A stretch of DNA of 64,000 nt, from contig JAEYPF010000008.1 in the NCBI GenBank assembly GCA_023411115.1, positions 22,162-86,161 of the forward strand, in the 5' to 3' direction. This stretch comes from Methanobacteriota archaeon (GTDB lineage Archaea; Methanobacteriota; Methanobacteria; Methanobacteriales; Methanobacteriaceae). The first letter of the stretch is position 1; the number at the start of each line of letters is the position of its first letter. Shown piece by piece: positions 53,260 to 62,177 of this stretch. A program made the translations under genes and the position numbers. The notes beneath the pieces were generated by a model. The model did not search any database, was not told where the DNA came from, and saw only the letters and a program-made list of their open reading frames with translations.

Positions 53260-53565
53260 ATGGACAACGACAAGACACTCAAATACAAAGTATTTGATGC
53301 CCCGAACATTTCATGTTCGAGGGTTCACCTGAAAATATTGGAACTTCTGTACATACAGAAAAGACGATGTAATGGCGGTGTAAGTGAAGAACTCTTAATA
53401 AAAAATCTGGATGAAAAAATTGATCTTAAATTTCATATTGATTGTTTAAATAAGGAAGGATATGTGCTTATAAAGCCAGTATATGACGGTTTTGTAACAG
53501 TTGAAAAATTTACCATAACTGCAAAGGGAATGAAGTTAATTGAGAATTCAAATTCATCAATATAA
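53260..53565 (+). CDS. Winged-helix-like small protein
   Basis: The 101-residue protein has a wHTH pattern: VHLKILELLYIQKRRCNGGVSEELL, FHIDCLNKEGYVLIKPVYDGF and a wing ending in FTITAKGMKLIE. It lies 31 bp after elp3 and just before deoC, probably in one transcript. Its N-terminal coding part contains a palindromic repeat (53300-53323, coding for about APNISCSR). Function unknown; regulator is inferred. Confidence 0.65.
   Translation: MDNDKTLKYKVFDAPNISCSRVHLKILELLYIQKRRCNGGVSEELLIKNLDEKIDLKFHIDCLNKEGYVLIKPVYDGFVTVEKFTITAKGMKLIENSNSSI
53300..53323. repeat. Palindrome inside the winged-helix reading frame
   Basis: CGAACAT/ATGTTCG with a TTC loop is flanked by CCC and GGG, with one bulged A. 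The layout matches the noncoding copies at 11463 and 51493. Confidence 0.7.
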
Positions 53566-53588
53566 TTAAAAAACTAGATGTGGTGTAT

Positions 53589-54293
53589 ATGATAGATTTT
53601 GTAGAATCTCCTGAAAAAATTGCAGAAATAATCGATCACACGAATTTAAAAGCCGATGCAACATTAGAAAATATAGAAAAATTGTGTAATGAAGCAAAAA
53701 AATATGGATTCGCTTCTGTTTGCGTTAATCCTGCAAACATTAAATTATGCGCAGAACTTTTAAAAAAATCAGATGTAAATATTTGCACCGTTATAAGCTT
53801 TCCATTAGGAGCAAATACTCCTAAAATGAAATTTTTTGAAACTAGAGATGCAATAGAATTTGGAGCATCTGAAGTGGATGTTGTTATGAACATTGGTGCC
53901 CTTAAATCAGGTTTTGAGGAAGCTGTAAAAGGAGACATAGGCGGAGTTGTAGCAGCGGCAGAAGGAAGTACAGTAAAAGTAATCATTGAAACTGCTCTGC
54001 TAACAGAAGAAGAAAAAATTCTGGCATGTAATATATCAAAAGACGCAGGTGCACATTTTATAAAAACTTCAACTGGCTTTGGACACTCAGGAGCCACAGT
54101 AGATGATGTTGCTCTAATTAAAAAAACCGTAGGATCCAATATGGGCATTAAAGCATCTGGAGGCATAAGAAATATAAAAACTGTTTTAGACATGGTAAAA
54201 GCAGGTGCAACACGAATAGGGACCTCTTCAGGCGTTGGAATTATGAAAGAATTGGATAAACTAAATGAACATAAGCCAGACAGTCCTTTTTAA
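53589..54293 (+). CDS. deoC: Deoxyribose-phosphate aldolase
   Basis: The enzyme cleaves 2-deoxyribose-5-phosphate to acetaldehyde and glyceraldehyde-3-phosphate. The 234-residue barrel has EIIDHTNLKADAT, FASVCVNPANI, ISFPLGANT, EVDVVMNIGALKSG, the Schiff-base Lys in FIKTSTGFGHSGAT and IKASGGIRN. ATG 53589 is favoured over the GTG codons at 53580/53583, which overlap its GGTG ribosome site. Confidence 0.96.
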   Translation: MIDFVESPEKIAEIIDHTNLKADATLENIEKLCNEAKKYGFASVCVNPANIKLCAELLKKSDVNICTVISFPLGANTPKMKFFETRDAIEFGASEVDVVMNIGALKSGFEEAVKGDIGGVVAAAEGSTVKVIIETALLTEEEKILACNISKDAGAHFIKTSTGFGHSGATVDDVALIKKTVGSNMGIKASGGIRNIKTVLDMVKAGATRIGTSSGVGIMKELDKLNEHKPDSPF

Positions 54294-54315
54294 CTATCAC
54301 AATTAGGTGAAAAAA

Positions 54316-54666
54316 ATGGAAATAGAAATAGAAATAATTGGAAAAGGTAAAGCTATCGGAAAACTGGACGACAGAAATCCTGAAACTGCCATGAAATTAT
54401 ACGAAATATTACCGCTTCCTGGAACTGCACATATCTATCTAGAAGAGGTATATTTTGACATGACCTTAGAATTAGACTATGAAAACCCATCGAAAACAAC
54501 TGAAAAAGGAGATATATCTTACTGGCCGCCAGGACCTGCTTTTTGTGTGTTTTATGGCAGTTCACAACCTGTTTCTGAAGTAAATAACATCGGAAAAATT
54601 ACAGAAAATTTAGAACTTTTTAAAAAATGTGAAGATGGGGATGAAATAATAATTAGAAAGAAATAA
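54316..54666 (+). CDS. Cyclophilin-like protein (TM1367/DUF369-type)
   Basis: The 116-residue protein is a cyclophilin-like beta barrel of the small prokaryotic type: GKAIGKLDDRNPETAMKLYEILPL, ISYWPPGPAFCVFYG and NNIGKITENLELFKK. Peptidyl-prolyl isomerase activity is doubtful because the catalytic Arg region of true cyclophilins is absent. AGGTG lies before ATG 54316. It follows deoC by 22 bp. Confidence 0.85.
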   Translation: MEIEIEIIGKGKAIGKLDDRNPETAMKLYEILPLPGTAHIYLEEVYFDMTLELDYENPSKTTEKGDISYWPPGPAFCVFYGSSQPVSEVNNIGKITENLELFKKCEDGDEIIIRKK

Positions 54667-54716
54667 TTTAAAAATGTATCATTCCCAAGAAACTAAAATA
54701 ATATTAAAATTGAAAA

Positions 54717-55832
54717 CTAAATCTCGTTTATTTCAGTATACAGCGTATTTCTTCGGGCTGGAATTCTTCCAATATCAGTTATAGTTCTTTCTAATTCACT
54801 TGGAGGAGTAGATTCTCCATAAGCTGCCCCTGCAGACTTTGATATATTTTCTTCGCCTAAAGTTCCACCAAGGTCATTTGCACCGGACATAAGACAAAAT
54901 TGAGCAAATTTAAAGCCGAGTTTCACCCATGAAGCCTGTATATTTTTAAGCAGGTCTCTAAACATAAGTCTTGAAACTGCATAAAGTCTTAAATCATCTG
55001 CTCCAGTTGTTCCGGCACTTGAAATTCCGTTTCTGTAAATTGGAGCATTTTTGTGCATGAAGGTCAGAGGAACAAATTCTGTAAATCCCCCTGTTTTTTT
55101 CTGTATATTCCTCAAAATTTCAAGATGTTCTATTCTGTGACTTTTATTTTCAACATGGCCATACATCATTGTACATGTTGTTGGAACTCCTGTTTCATGG
55201 GCTGTTTCAACAACATCAATCCATTGAGAAGTTGATAACTTTCCAGGGCATATAATATTCCTTATATCATCATTCAATATTTCAGCAGCAGTTCCAGGCA
55301 TTGATCCAAGTCCTGCTTTTTTCAACATTTTGAGTGTCTCTTCTACCTCAAGTTCTGCCTTTGAAGACCCGTAAAATATCTCCATCGGTGAAAAAGCATG
55401 TATATGAACATCCGGGACTTCTTTTTTGACATTCAAAAGAATATCTTCATAAAAATAAGCATCTATATCTGGATGAAGGCCCCCCTGTATGCAAACTTCA
55501 ATCGCGCCATCATCTGCAGCATTTTTTGTTCTTCGCACAATCTCATCAATCTCTAAAAAATACGCATCTTTGTCATTTTCATCTTTTTTAAAAGCGCAGA
55601 AACCACATGTTCCAGAGCAAATATCAGTGAAGTTAACGTTCCAGTTTTGAATATATGTAACCTGATCTCCAACTAGATCTTCCCTGAGTAGGTCTGCAGT
55701 GAAAATTAATGCTTGAAGTTCTTTTCCCTTAACTTTCATTAGTTTTTCAGCTTCATCCTTTGAAATTTCTTCATCAAGGGATTTTTCAAGTGTTTTCCTT
55801 ATTTGAGAATCGATGTTCAGCTTGTCAAACAT
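54717..55832 (-). CDS. cofH: CofH subunit of 7,8-didemethyl-8-hydroxy-5-deazariboflavin (FO) synthase
   Basis: CofH, with CofG, forms FO, the chromophore of F420, from tyrosine and a ribitylamino-uracil. The 371-residue radical-SAM protein has the cluster motif CSGTCGFCAF (C-x3-C-x2-C), VCIQGGLHPDID, IHAFSPMEIFYG, GLGSMPGTAAEIL and the C-terminal SGANDLGGTLGEENIS. The length is right for archaeal CofH. cofG is not in the window. The gene converges on the cyclophilin-like gene. Confidence 0.93.
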   Translation of the reverse strand: MFDKLNIDSQIRKTLEKSLDEEISKDEAEKLMKVKGKELQALIFTADLLREDLVGDQVTYIQNWNVNFTDICSGTCGFCAFKKDENDKDAYFLEIDEIVRRTKNAADDGAIEVCIQGGLHPDIDAYFYEDILLNVKKEVPDVHIHAFSPMEIFYGSSKAELEVEETLKMLKKAGLGSMPGTAAEILNDDIRNIICPGKLSTSQWIDVVETAHETGVPTTCTMMYGHVENKSHRIEHLEILRNIQKKTGGFTEFVPLTFMHKNAPIYRNGISSAGTTGADDLRLYAVSRLMFRDLLKNIQASWVKLGFKFAQFCLMSGANDLGGTLGEENISKSAGAAYGESTPPSELERTITDIGRIPARRNTLYTEINEI

Positions 55833-56113
55833 GCAATTTCATATTGAAGTTAACCGTCTTAAAAGTTTTGGTATGATCTTTCATAAGTTCTAGACTATGA
55901 GCTACCTCTAATATTATGTCACGTTATAAGTTAGAGGATATATTCAAAGTGCTGTGATCACAATATTCCATTGATGTTCTGTCATCTTTAAATTTTTTCA
56001 TAAATGATAACCACATTTATTGGAACAGTATGGGGTTGACTCTAGCCAAATACCTTATGAAAATCGATAAGTTTAAATAATATAGATGCAAAGCTAAATT
56101 AGGAGGTGAAATT

Positions 56114-56320
56114 ATGGCTGAATTACCAATCGCTCCAGTTGGAAGAATCATAAAAAATGCTGGTGCTCAAAGAATAAGTGATGATGCTAAGGAAGCTTTA
56201 GCAAAATCATTAGAAGAAAAAGGCGATGAAATTGCAAAAAAAGCAGTAGAACTTGCAAAACACGCTGGAAGAAAAACTGTCAAAGCTGAAGACATCGAAC
56301 TAGCTGTTAAAGCAGCTTAA
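56114..56320 (+). CDS. Archaeal histone (HMf family)
   Basis: The 68-residue protein is a single histone fold: ELPIAPVGRIIKNAGAQRIS, DDAKEALAKSLEEKGDEIAKKAVELAKHAGRKTVKAEDIELAVKAA (read in parts). It wraps DNA as dimers and longer polymers. AGGAGGTG lies at proper distance before the ATG, and a TATA stretch (TTTAAATAATATAG) at about 56069-56084, fitting strong expression. Confidence 0.98.
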   Translation: MAELPIAPVGRIIKNAGAQRISDDAKEALAKSLEEKGDEIAKKAVELAKHAGRKTVKAEDIELAVKAA

Positions 56321-56637
56321 GTTTTTCTTTTTTGTTTTTATGGATATTATTTAGTATTTTTTTTCTATTTTTGAAAATTATAGATTTTCAATGCCCCAAA
56401 ACATCGCTTTCGAGGGTTTTAAATCATTCTACAGTTATAAAAATCAAATATTGACTTTCTATTGATTAATATTATCTTTATAATCATTATTTCTATGTTT
56501 AATGCTTATTTAATCAATAATACAAACTTTAGTCGTGAATCAGTCATTTTAAAATTCTAATTTGTGTAATGGTAAAAAATAAATATTTATTCCACCAGAT
56601 AAAACTTTGTATTGAATTAATTAAGGAGGCTATTTAT
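56321..56637. other. Spacer between histone and rubrerythrin genes, with hairpins
   Basis: After the histone stop a T-rich stretch (56326-56370) may terminate transcription. A hairpin TTGAAAAT/ATTTTCAA (56371-56391) follows, then an imperfect member of the palindrome family at 56393-56418 (GCCCC ... CGAGGG). The rest is A/T-rich and holds the rubrerythrin promoter. Codons upstream of ATG 56638 can extend its frame to 56569 but have no Shine-Dalgarno. Confidence 0.6.
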
Positions 56638-57129
56638 ATGAGCACAACTGAAAACTTAAAAGAAGCCTTTGCCGGTGAATCACAGGCAAATAGAAAATAC
56701 CTTGCATTTGCAAAAAAAGCTGATGAAGAAGGATTTTTCCAGATCGCGAGATTATTTAGAGCTGCAGCTTACGCAGAAACCGTGCATGCACATAATCATC
56801 TTAAATTCCTTGATGGCATAAAAAGTACCGAAGAGAACTTAAAAGAAGCAATAGCTGGTGAAGTTGCTGAATTTACAGAGATGTATCCTGATTTTATAGA
56901 GAAAGCTAAAGAAGAAAATGAAAAAGGAGCTCTATGGAGTTTTGATGTTGCAAACAAAGTGGAAGAAATTCACGCTGGCCTTTACGAAAACGCGCTTAAA
57001 AATCTTGGAGATAATGTAGAAGTTATTTACTACGTTTGCAATTTCTGCGGAAATACAGTTGAAAAAGAAGCGCCTGAAATATGTCCAATCTGTGGAGCGC
57101 CAAAAAAAGAATTTAAAAAGATAGAATAA
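56638..57129 (+). CDS. Rubrerythrin
   Basis: The 163-residue protein combines a ferritin-like diiron domain (ENLKEAFAGESQANRKYLAFA, AETVHAHNHL, EENLKEAIAGEVAEFTEMYP, NKVEEIHAGLYENAL) with a C-terminal rubredoxin (VCNFCGNTVEK, EICPICGAPKKEF). It reduces hydrogen peroxide in anaerobes. AAGGAGG lies nine bases before ATG 56638. Confidence 0.97.
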   Translation: MSTTENLKEAFAGESQANRKYLAFAKKADEEGFFQIARLFRAAAYAETVHAHNHLKFLDGIKSTEENLKEAIAGEVAEFTEMYPDFIEKAKEENEKGALWSFDVANKVEEIHAGLYENALKNLGDNVEVIYYVCNFCGNTVEKEAPEICPICGAPKKEFKKIE

Positions 57130-57289
57130 TTTTAATTCTATTTTTAATTTTTATTTAATAAAAATTATAAAATTAAATTTAATTCATGTTATTTCTGCAG
57201 TATTGTATTTGCACTCTTAAACCATCTATAATTTATATATCAATACTGCAATAGGATCTTCATTTCTTACTGTACCTCAGAATATCGAT

Positions 57290-57469
57290 TCACTTCTTAT
57301 CAAAAACTTTCATTCTTACAATGTTTAATGTTATCACGCACACTATTATTCCTATTCTAATTAACGGATCTAAAGGTGCAAATAACATGAAGTAAAGTAA
57401 TATAAACCCAACAATGGCGTGAACTAACCAGTTCTTTGGTTCTTTTAAATATTCTATCAATAATCCCAT
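57290..57469 (-). CDS. Small two-helix membrane protein
   Basis: The 59-residue protein has two membrane segments (WLVHAIVGFILLYFMLFAPL and RIGIIVCVITLNIVRM) and a basic tail. GGTGA precedes ATG 57469. The family is not recognised. Confidence 0.55.
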   Translation of the reverse strand: MGLLIEYLKEPKNWLVHAIVGFILLYFMLFAPLDPLIRIGIIVCVITLNIVRMKVFDKK

Positions 57470-57798
57470 ATATTTCACCAGTATTTCGATAATTTCATGT
57501 ATTCATTGGTTTAGCTAAATCATGGACCATATAAACAGTTTATCATAGGTAAAATCTTTTTTAACTGTACTTTGTATATATTAATTTTATATATAACTAA
57601 TAATTTATCTTTTACAGCGCAATATGATGTTTCCGTCATTACTAAGAATTTAATCTTTATTTATTCCTAAACTAATATATCTAATCTAAAAGCTCTAAAT
57701 TAGAATTAAAAATAAAATTGTATGTATAATTATTCTAAATCCACTTTTATTTTATTGGCATCAATTCACAGCTTATAAAAAAGAAAAAAAATAATTTT
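57470..57798. other. Intergenic region
   Basis: These 329 A/T-rich bases lie between two minus-strand genes. They include T/A runs after the glutamate synthase stop and the promoter of the small membrane protein. No gene, repeat or RNA was recognised. Confidence 0.45.
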
Positions 57799-59667
57799 TT
57801 ATTTACCTATAAGTCTGAGTCCAGTTATTTCTGCCGTATTAGTGTCAAGGGCTCTTAAATCATCAGGTGAGAATTTTCTTATATCGTTGTGACCTGCAAG
57901 CTGTGCTAACATTTTAGTCTCTTCGGTCATAGATTTTATATAGTTTCCAACCCTTTCAGCGGCCAGATCAACATTTAACCTTTCTCGTAAGATAGGATCT
58001 TGAGTTGCAACTCCAACAGGACATTTTCCAGTGTAGCACATACGGCATGCACGGCATCCTGCAGCTATCATTGCTCCAGTTCCTATGTATGCCGCATCGG
58101 CCCCCATAGCCATTGCTTTAGCAACATCTGCTCCGCTTCTTATTCCACCAGTAATTATGAGATCTACTTTATCCTTCATTCCTATTTCTTCAAGTCCATT
58201 AACTGCCTGAACAAGTGAAGCCAGTGTTGGAACTCCAGTGTGTTCAATAACTACTTCAGGTGCTGCTCCAGTTCCACCTTCCATTCCATCAACAGAAATT
58301 ATATCAGCCCCAACTTCAGCAGCTATTTTAACATCTTCATCTACTCTTCCTGGCCCTAATTTAACTATTATTGGAACACGCCAGTCTGTTACTTCTCTTA
58401 TAAGTTCAATGTGCTTGGCAAGATCTCCTTCCTTGGTCGCATCCAGGAATCTACATGGGCTTAAGGCATCAGTTCCAATTGGTATACCCCTTATCTGAGC
58501 TACTTCGGGGCTTACTTTCTCAGCAAGTAAATGGCCGCCCATTCCCGGCTTTGCGCCCTGACCTATTTTTACTTCAATGGCATCGCCAGCATTTAAATAG
58601 TCAACTGACACTCCAAATCTACCTGATGAATATTGAACAACAAGTTTATCTGATTCTTCCCTCTCTTCGGGAAGCATTCCACCTTCGCCAGTGTTTGCAC
58701 ATGATCCAACCAGTGATGTACCCTTAGCAAATGCTACCTTACATTCTTTACTCAATGCACCAAAGGACATTCCTGCAATCAGGACAGGAGTATCTAAAAC
58801 TAATGGCTCTTCAGCATATCTTGTCCCAAGAACAACTCCTGTGTTACAGGCCTCTCTGTATTTATCCACGGGGGCAATTGAAGCTTGTGCAGGTAAAATA
58901 ATAATATCATCGAAGTTAGGAAGGCGCCTTTCAGTTCCAAAACCTCGCAGTACATATTTTCCTGCCTTTGATGTGTATCTTATATCTGCAATGGTTCTTG
59001 GGTCCCATATACTTCCAGCTCCACTGGGTATTAAAACAGGACATGCTGCAAAACAGGACCCACACATTATACACCTGGATTTATCGATTTCTGCATGGTC
59101 ATCCACTATTTCAATTGAATCCGTTGGACACACTATCTCACATGTACCACAAAAAACGCAAAGTCCCTGTGTTGCATTTGCAAGATCTGAAGATGATAGA
59201 GGAGCTTTTGACGATGATATCTCCGAAGAGTTCCCATTCATTTCAATTCCCTGCTGCAGTCCAGTGGCAACGTCTTTAACATCTACAGCTTTTAAACAGT
59301 TCTGCTCACATGCATCAACACATAACGGGTTTCCACCATTTGAATCGGCACATTGCTGCTCACATTTAAGCATCTTCTCTTCAGTATATGTTATGCTTCC
59401 AATGGGACACATTAAAACGCATAACCTGCATCCAATGCAGAGATCATGGTTTATTTTGACAATTCCATTTCTGTCTCGATAAATAGCATCTCTAAAGCAT
59501 CCTTTTATACATGAAGGGTTAATACATTGCTGGCAGACAATTGTCTGGTATCCTTTAGTCATTTTATGTAAAAATAATCCGCTTTCCTCATTTATTTTAC
59601 TGCATGCTTCTACACACTCGTTACATCCGTCGCAGTTTTCAGGATTTGTTAAAAGAATTTGTTTCAT
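57799..59667 (-). CDS. Archaeal glutamate synthase-like FMN domain protein with N-terminal ferredoxin clusters
   Basis: The 622-residue protein has five Cys clusters in the first 230 residues (CDGCNECVEAC, CQQCINPSCIKGC, CIGCRLCVLMCPIG, CVFCGTCEIVCPTD, CIMCGSCFAACPVL) and then the glutamate synthase FMN barrel: VLIAGMSFGALSKE, SCANTGEGGMLPEE, IKIGQGAKPGMGGHL-type segment, VDGMEGGTGAAPEV and CYTGKCPVGVATQDP. In archaea the three bacterial GltB domains are separate proteins; this is the catalytic one with its own ferredoxin module. It is encoded five bases after the GXGXG partner. The glutaminase subunit is absent here. Confidence 0.92.
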   Translation of the reverse strand: MKQILLTNPENCDGCNECVEACSKINEESGLFLHKMTKGYQTIVCQQCINPSCIKGCFRDAIYRDRNGIVKINHDLCIGCRLCVLMCPIGSITYTEEKMLKCEQQCADSNGGNPLCVDACEQNCLKAVDVKDVATGLQQGIEMNGNSSEISSSKAPLSSSDLANATQGLCVFCGTCEIVCPTDSIEIVDDHAEIDKSRCIMCGSCFAACPVLIPSGAGSIWDPRTIADIRYTSKAGKYVLRGFGTERRLPNFDDIIILPAQASIAPVDKYREACNTGVVLGTRYAEEPLVLDTPVLIAGMSFGALSKECKVAFAKGTSLVGSCANTGEGGMLPEEREESDKLVVQYSSGRFGVSVDYLNAGDAIEVKIGQGAKPGMGGHLLAEKVSPEVAQIRGIPIGTDALSPCRFLDATKEGDLAKHIELIREVTDWRVPIIVKLGPGRVDEDVKIAAEVGADIISVDGMEGGTGAAPEVVIEHTGVPTLASLVQAVNGLEEIGMKDKVDLIITGGIRSGADVAKAMAMGADAAYIGTGAMIAAGCRACRMCYTGKCPVGVATQDPILRERLNVDLAAERVGNYIKSMTEETKMLAQLAGHNDIRKFSPDDLRALDTNTAEITGLRLIGK

Positions 59668-59672
59668 TTAGA

Positions 59673-60335
59673 TCACCCATAAAACGGCCTTAATTTTTTA
59701 GGCCCTATCTTGGTAAAATCGTCAATATTTGCTTCTATTTTATAAATATCAAAGATTTCTTTCAATTTATTCCTGTCTTCAACATCTAACTGGCGAATTT
59801 CTGCATTGGTTCCTGTTTTATAGGTACCTCCAACGTAAATAGTACCTCCAATCATCCAGTCTCCTGTATCAATACCTGCATTACCTGTTACTATGATTTC
59901 ACCACTTAACATGTAAAGGCCAGATAAATTTCCAATATTTCCATCAATAAGAATTAACCCGCCTTTATTAAGCTGTCCTATTCCATTTTCGGCATCTCCA
60001 TGTACAACAATAGTACCTTCGTAAGTCCCAAAACCAACTCCATCTCCTGCAGAACCCTTAACTATTATCTCACCACCAGTCATGTTATTACCAACATAAC
60101 GTCCAGCGTTGCCTTCAATTTCTATTGTAGCACCGTTATTCAATGCTCCAACAAAATCGCCCACATCACCCTTTAAAGTGATGTTTACACCGCTGTCAAG
60201 GCCTACTGCTATAGAATCAAGTTTTTGGGGGACTTCCACAGTTAGATAATTATTTTCATTGATTATTTCATTCTTTATACCCTTATTTACCTGACGTGTG
60301 GACAGTTCTCCCTCAGATTTTACTCCATTAGTCAT
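59673..60335 (-). CDS. GXGXG-domain protein (archaeal glutamate synthase C-terminal domain)
   Basis: The 220-residue protein is a right-handed beta-helix of GxxxGxxxxGG repeats (VGLDSGVNITLKGDVGDFVG, GNNMTGGEIIVKGSAGDGVG, LNKGGLILIDGNIGNLSG, WMIGGTIYVGG), equal to the C-terminal domain of GltB. It is translated just ahead of the FMN protein on the same transcript. The divergent gene at 60500 encodes a putative regulator. Confidence 0.92.
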   Translation of the reverse strand: MTNGVKSEGELSTRQVNKGIKNEIINENNYLTVEVPQKLDSIAVGLDSGVNITLKGDVGDFVGALNNGATIEIEGNAGRYVGNNMTGGEIIVKGSAGDGVGFGTYEGTIVVHGDAENGIGQLNKGGLILIDGNIGNLSGLYMLSGEIIVTGNAGIDTGDWMIGGTIYVGGTYKTGTNAEIRQLDVEDRNKLKEIFDIYKIEANIDDFTKIGPKKLRPFYG

Positions 60336-60499
60336 TTAATCCTGTCCTCCCTTTTAAATTTCTATTTTTAAATAAATTCATGCCCCTAAATAAACTTTGT
60401 TATCTAATCAATATTTATGATTGAATAGTCAATAGTTAACTGAGACTCAGATGATAAAATTAAAATATCTAAAATTAGTACTTATTTGTAGGTGATGGA

Positions 60500-61045
60500 A
60501 TGAGAACTTTAATAACAAACCTCAGGGGAAAGTGCCTGTTTAACGCGTCCATGAAGACGCAGGCTGAAGGGTTGATTATCCTGAGTGGAAAAATTCATAG
60601 AAAAACTGAATTAGACAAGTTCATAAAAGGAGGAGAAATTAATATAGACTCTGAAGATCCAATAGAAATATGCGCAAAAATGTCAGAAATTATAAATGGC
60701 GCAAAAAAGCATGGCGAAGTATTTATTGCTTGTGGAGGGGACGGTTTAGGTTCATTACTTAATTTTGTGGCCAATAAGGAAGGCGCGAACGCTATTTTTA
60801 GTTGTTTTAATGATAGTATTATAAGGATTCCAGTAATGAAACTAGATATATCAAAAACAAGATTAAAAATACTGGAATTTTTGTCTTCAGAAGATTTGAA
60901 TGCCTCTGAAATTGGAGAAAAAACAAATATATCCAAGGCAATGGTTTATAAACACTTATCAGGACTTATGGATATAGGATTAGTAGAAAAATCAAGATAT
61001 TTTGAAAAATATTCCATAACCAGTGCTGGGAGAATTGCCATATAA
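60500..61045 (+). CDS. CARF-like/winged-helix transcription regulator
   Basis: Of 181 residues, about 1-110 are an alpha/beta domain (AEGLIILSGKIHRK; HGEVFIACGGDGLGSLLNFV) and the rest a winged helix (ISKTRLKILEFL, then LNASEIGEKTNISKAMVYKHLSGL and a wing). The layout and length equal the protein at 40682-41227. It is divergent from the glutamate synthase genes across a 164-bp gap, so it may control them. AGGTGATGG precedes the ATG. Confidence 0.65.
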   Translation: MRTLITNLRGKCLFNASMKTQAEGLIILSGKIHRKTELDKFIKGGEINIDSEDPIEICAKMSEIINGAKKHGEVFIACGGDGLGSLLNFVANKEGANAIFSCFNDSIIRIPVMKLDISKTRLKILEFLSSEDLNASEIGEKTNISKAMVYKHLSGLMDIGLVEKSRYFEKYSITSAGRIAI

Positions 61046-61083
61046 TAATATAATAAATATCGATATCGAATTTTTGGTATATA

Positions 61084-61284
61084 TTACTCCATTGGATACT
61101 CAATACGTAACTTGTATCCTGCTTTTTCACTGAGTAAAACCGTGCCAGGAATGAACTGACTTTCATATTCTTTAACTATTTCTGACATTTTGTTATAGCT
61201 TTCAAATTTATTTTCAACCAGTCCTTTCTTTACGAGGATCATATATCTCATTTTTATAATTTCAGCCTTTAGTTTTTCCATCAA
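61084..61284 (-). CDS. Small hypothetical protein
   Basis: The 66-residue protein is Lys/Glu-rich with an N-terminal helix (EKLKAEIIKMRYMILVKKGLV) and a beta-like tail (SQFIPGTVLLSEKAGYKLRI). It is not recognised. Converges on the regulator gene, 38 bp away. Two ATG codons open the frame. Confidence 0.5.
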   Translation of the reverse strand: MMEKLKAEIIKMRYMILVKKGLVENKFESYNKMSEIVKEYESQFIPGTVLLSEKAGYKLRIEYPME

Positions 61285-61646
61285 ACCATCCCATTTATTA
61301 AAAAATATACAACTATTTTGTATATTTTCTAATCATAATAATAAACTGTTAATTATATTATATAAACTTTTTCAATATTTTAACCAAAAAAATGTTTTAT
61401 TACAGCATTGAACGTAGAATAATTGAACATATGTATATAAAAATTAGAGATTAGTTGACAATATTTTAAAATAATTAATAAGAATAAATTGAATTTTAAA
61501 AATTAGGACTTTGTTATCAAAATAGGCTATTTTTATTTATATATTTTCAGTATATTCTAATAAAATAGTTATAATTAACATTATAATCCAAATATTTATA
61601 TACAATGTTTATTGAATATACAGATGTAAAACAAAAATTAATTTAA
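61285..61646. other. Divergent promoter region
   Basis: These 362 very A/T-rich bases carry TATA-like stretches for both directions, the plus-strand one at about 61590-61603 (AATATTTATATACA). No ORF, RNA or strong repeat was recognised. Confidence 0.5.
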
Positions 61647-62099
61647 ATGCCTAATAATTTAAAATGTATAAGGGATTATATGCGTACAAAAATTAAAACT
61701 ACCAGGGCAAGAGAAGATATTCCACGAAATACAGTGACATCTATTGTTAATAAACTTCAAAAAGAAGGTTATCACGTAAAAACAAACATTATGAAGGGCC
61801 AAAATAGGATTGCACGCGGAATATCTCGCAAATATGGGAGTTATACTCCAGATATATTCGCTTTTCGAGGTATAAATGATATTATGGTTATTGAATTTGA
61901 AAATTGTGCCAATATATCCTCACATGAAATTGAAAACAAATGGAAGTTATTCTCCTCTAAACCCGGCTTAGATTTTCACATTATAGTTCCCCTTAACTGC
62001 ATGGAAAAGGCTCGATATAAAAGCAGGGTAAGAAACATTCCTGTAAAAGTTCACTGTATTAATAACTGGAAGCATATATTTGAATTAAAAGAAAATTAG
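61647..62099 (+). CDS. Possible PD-(D/E)XK-fold nuclease-like protein
   Basis: The 150-residue basic protein has an N-terminal helical part and then GSYTPDIFAFRGINDIMVIEFENC, a PD followed by a strand with ExE, as in the PD-(D/E)XK nuclease fold though with Glu where Lys is usual. The later FHIIVPLNCMEKAR fits a core strand. No partner methylase or target-recognition gene is near. The assignment is tentative; it could be a non-catalytic relative. Confidence 0.5.
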   Translation: MPNNLKCIRDYMRTKIKTTRAREDIPRNTVTSIVNKLQKEGYHVKTNIMKGQNRIARGISRKYGSYTPDIFAFRGINDIMVIEFENCANISSHEIENKWKLFSSKPGLDFHIIVPLNCMEKARYKSRVRNIPVKVHCINNWKHIFELKEN

Positions 62100-62177
62100 T
62101 AAAAGTCATTGTTTTCATAAAAATAATCTTAATTCGGTTCCATTTAAGTCAAGATAAACTAGTACTATATACAAAAA

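Noticed and set aside
56569..56637. N-terminal extension of rubrerythrin
   Set aside because: The family starts at MSTTENLKEAFAGES-like sequence and AAGGAGG lies directly before ATG 56638.
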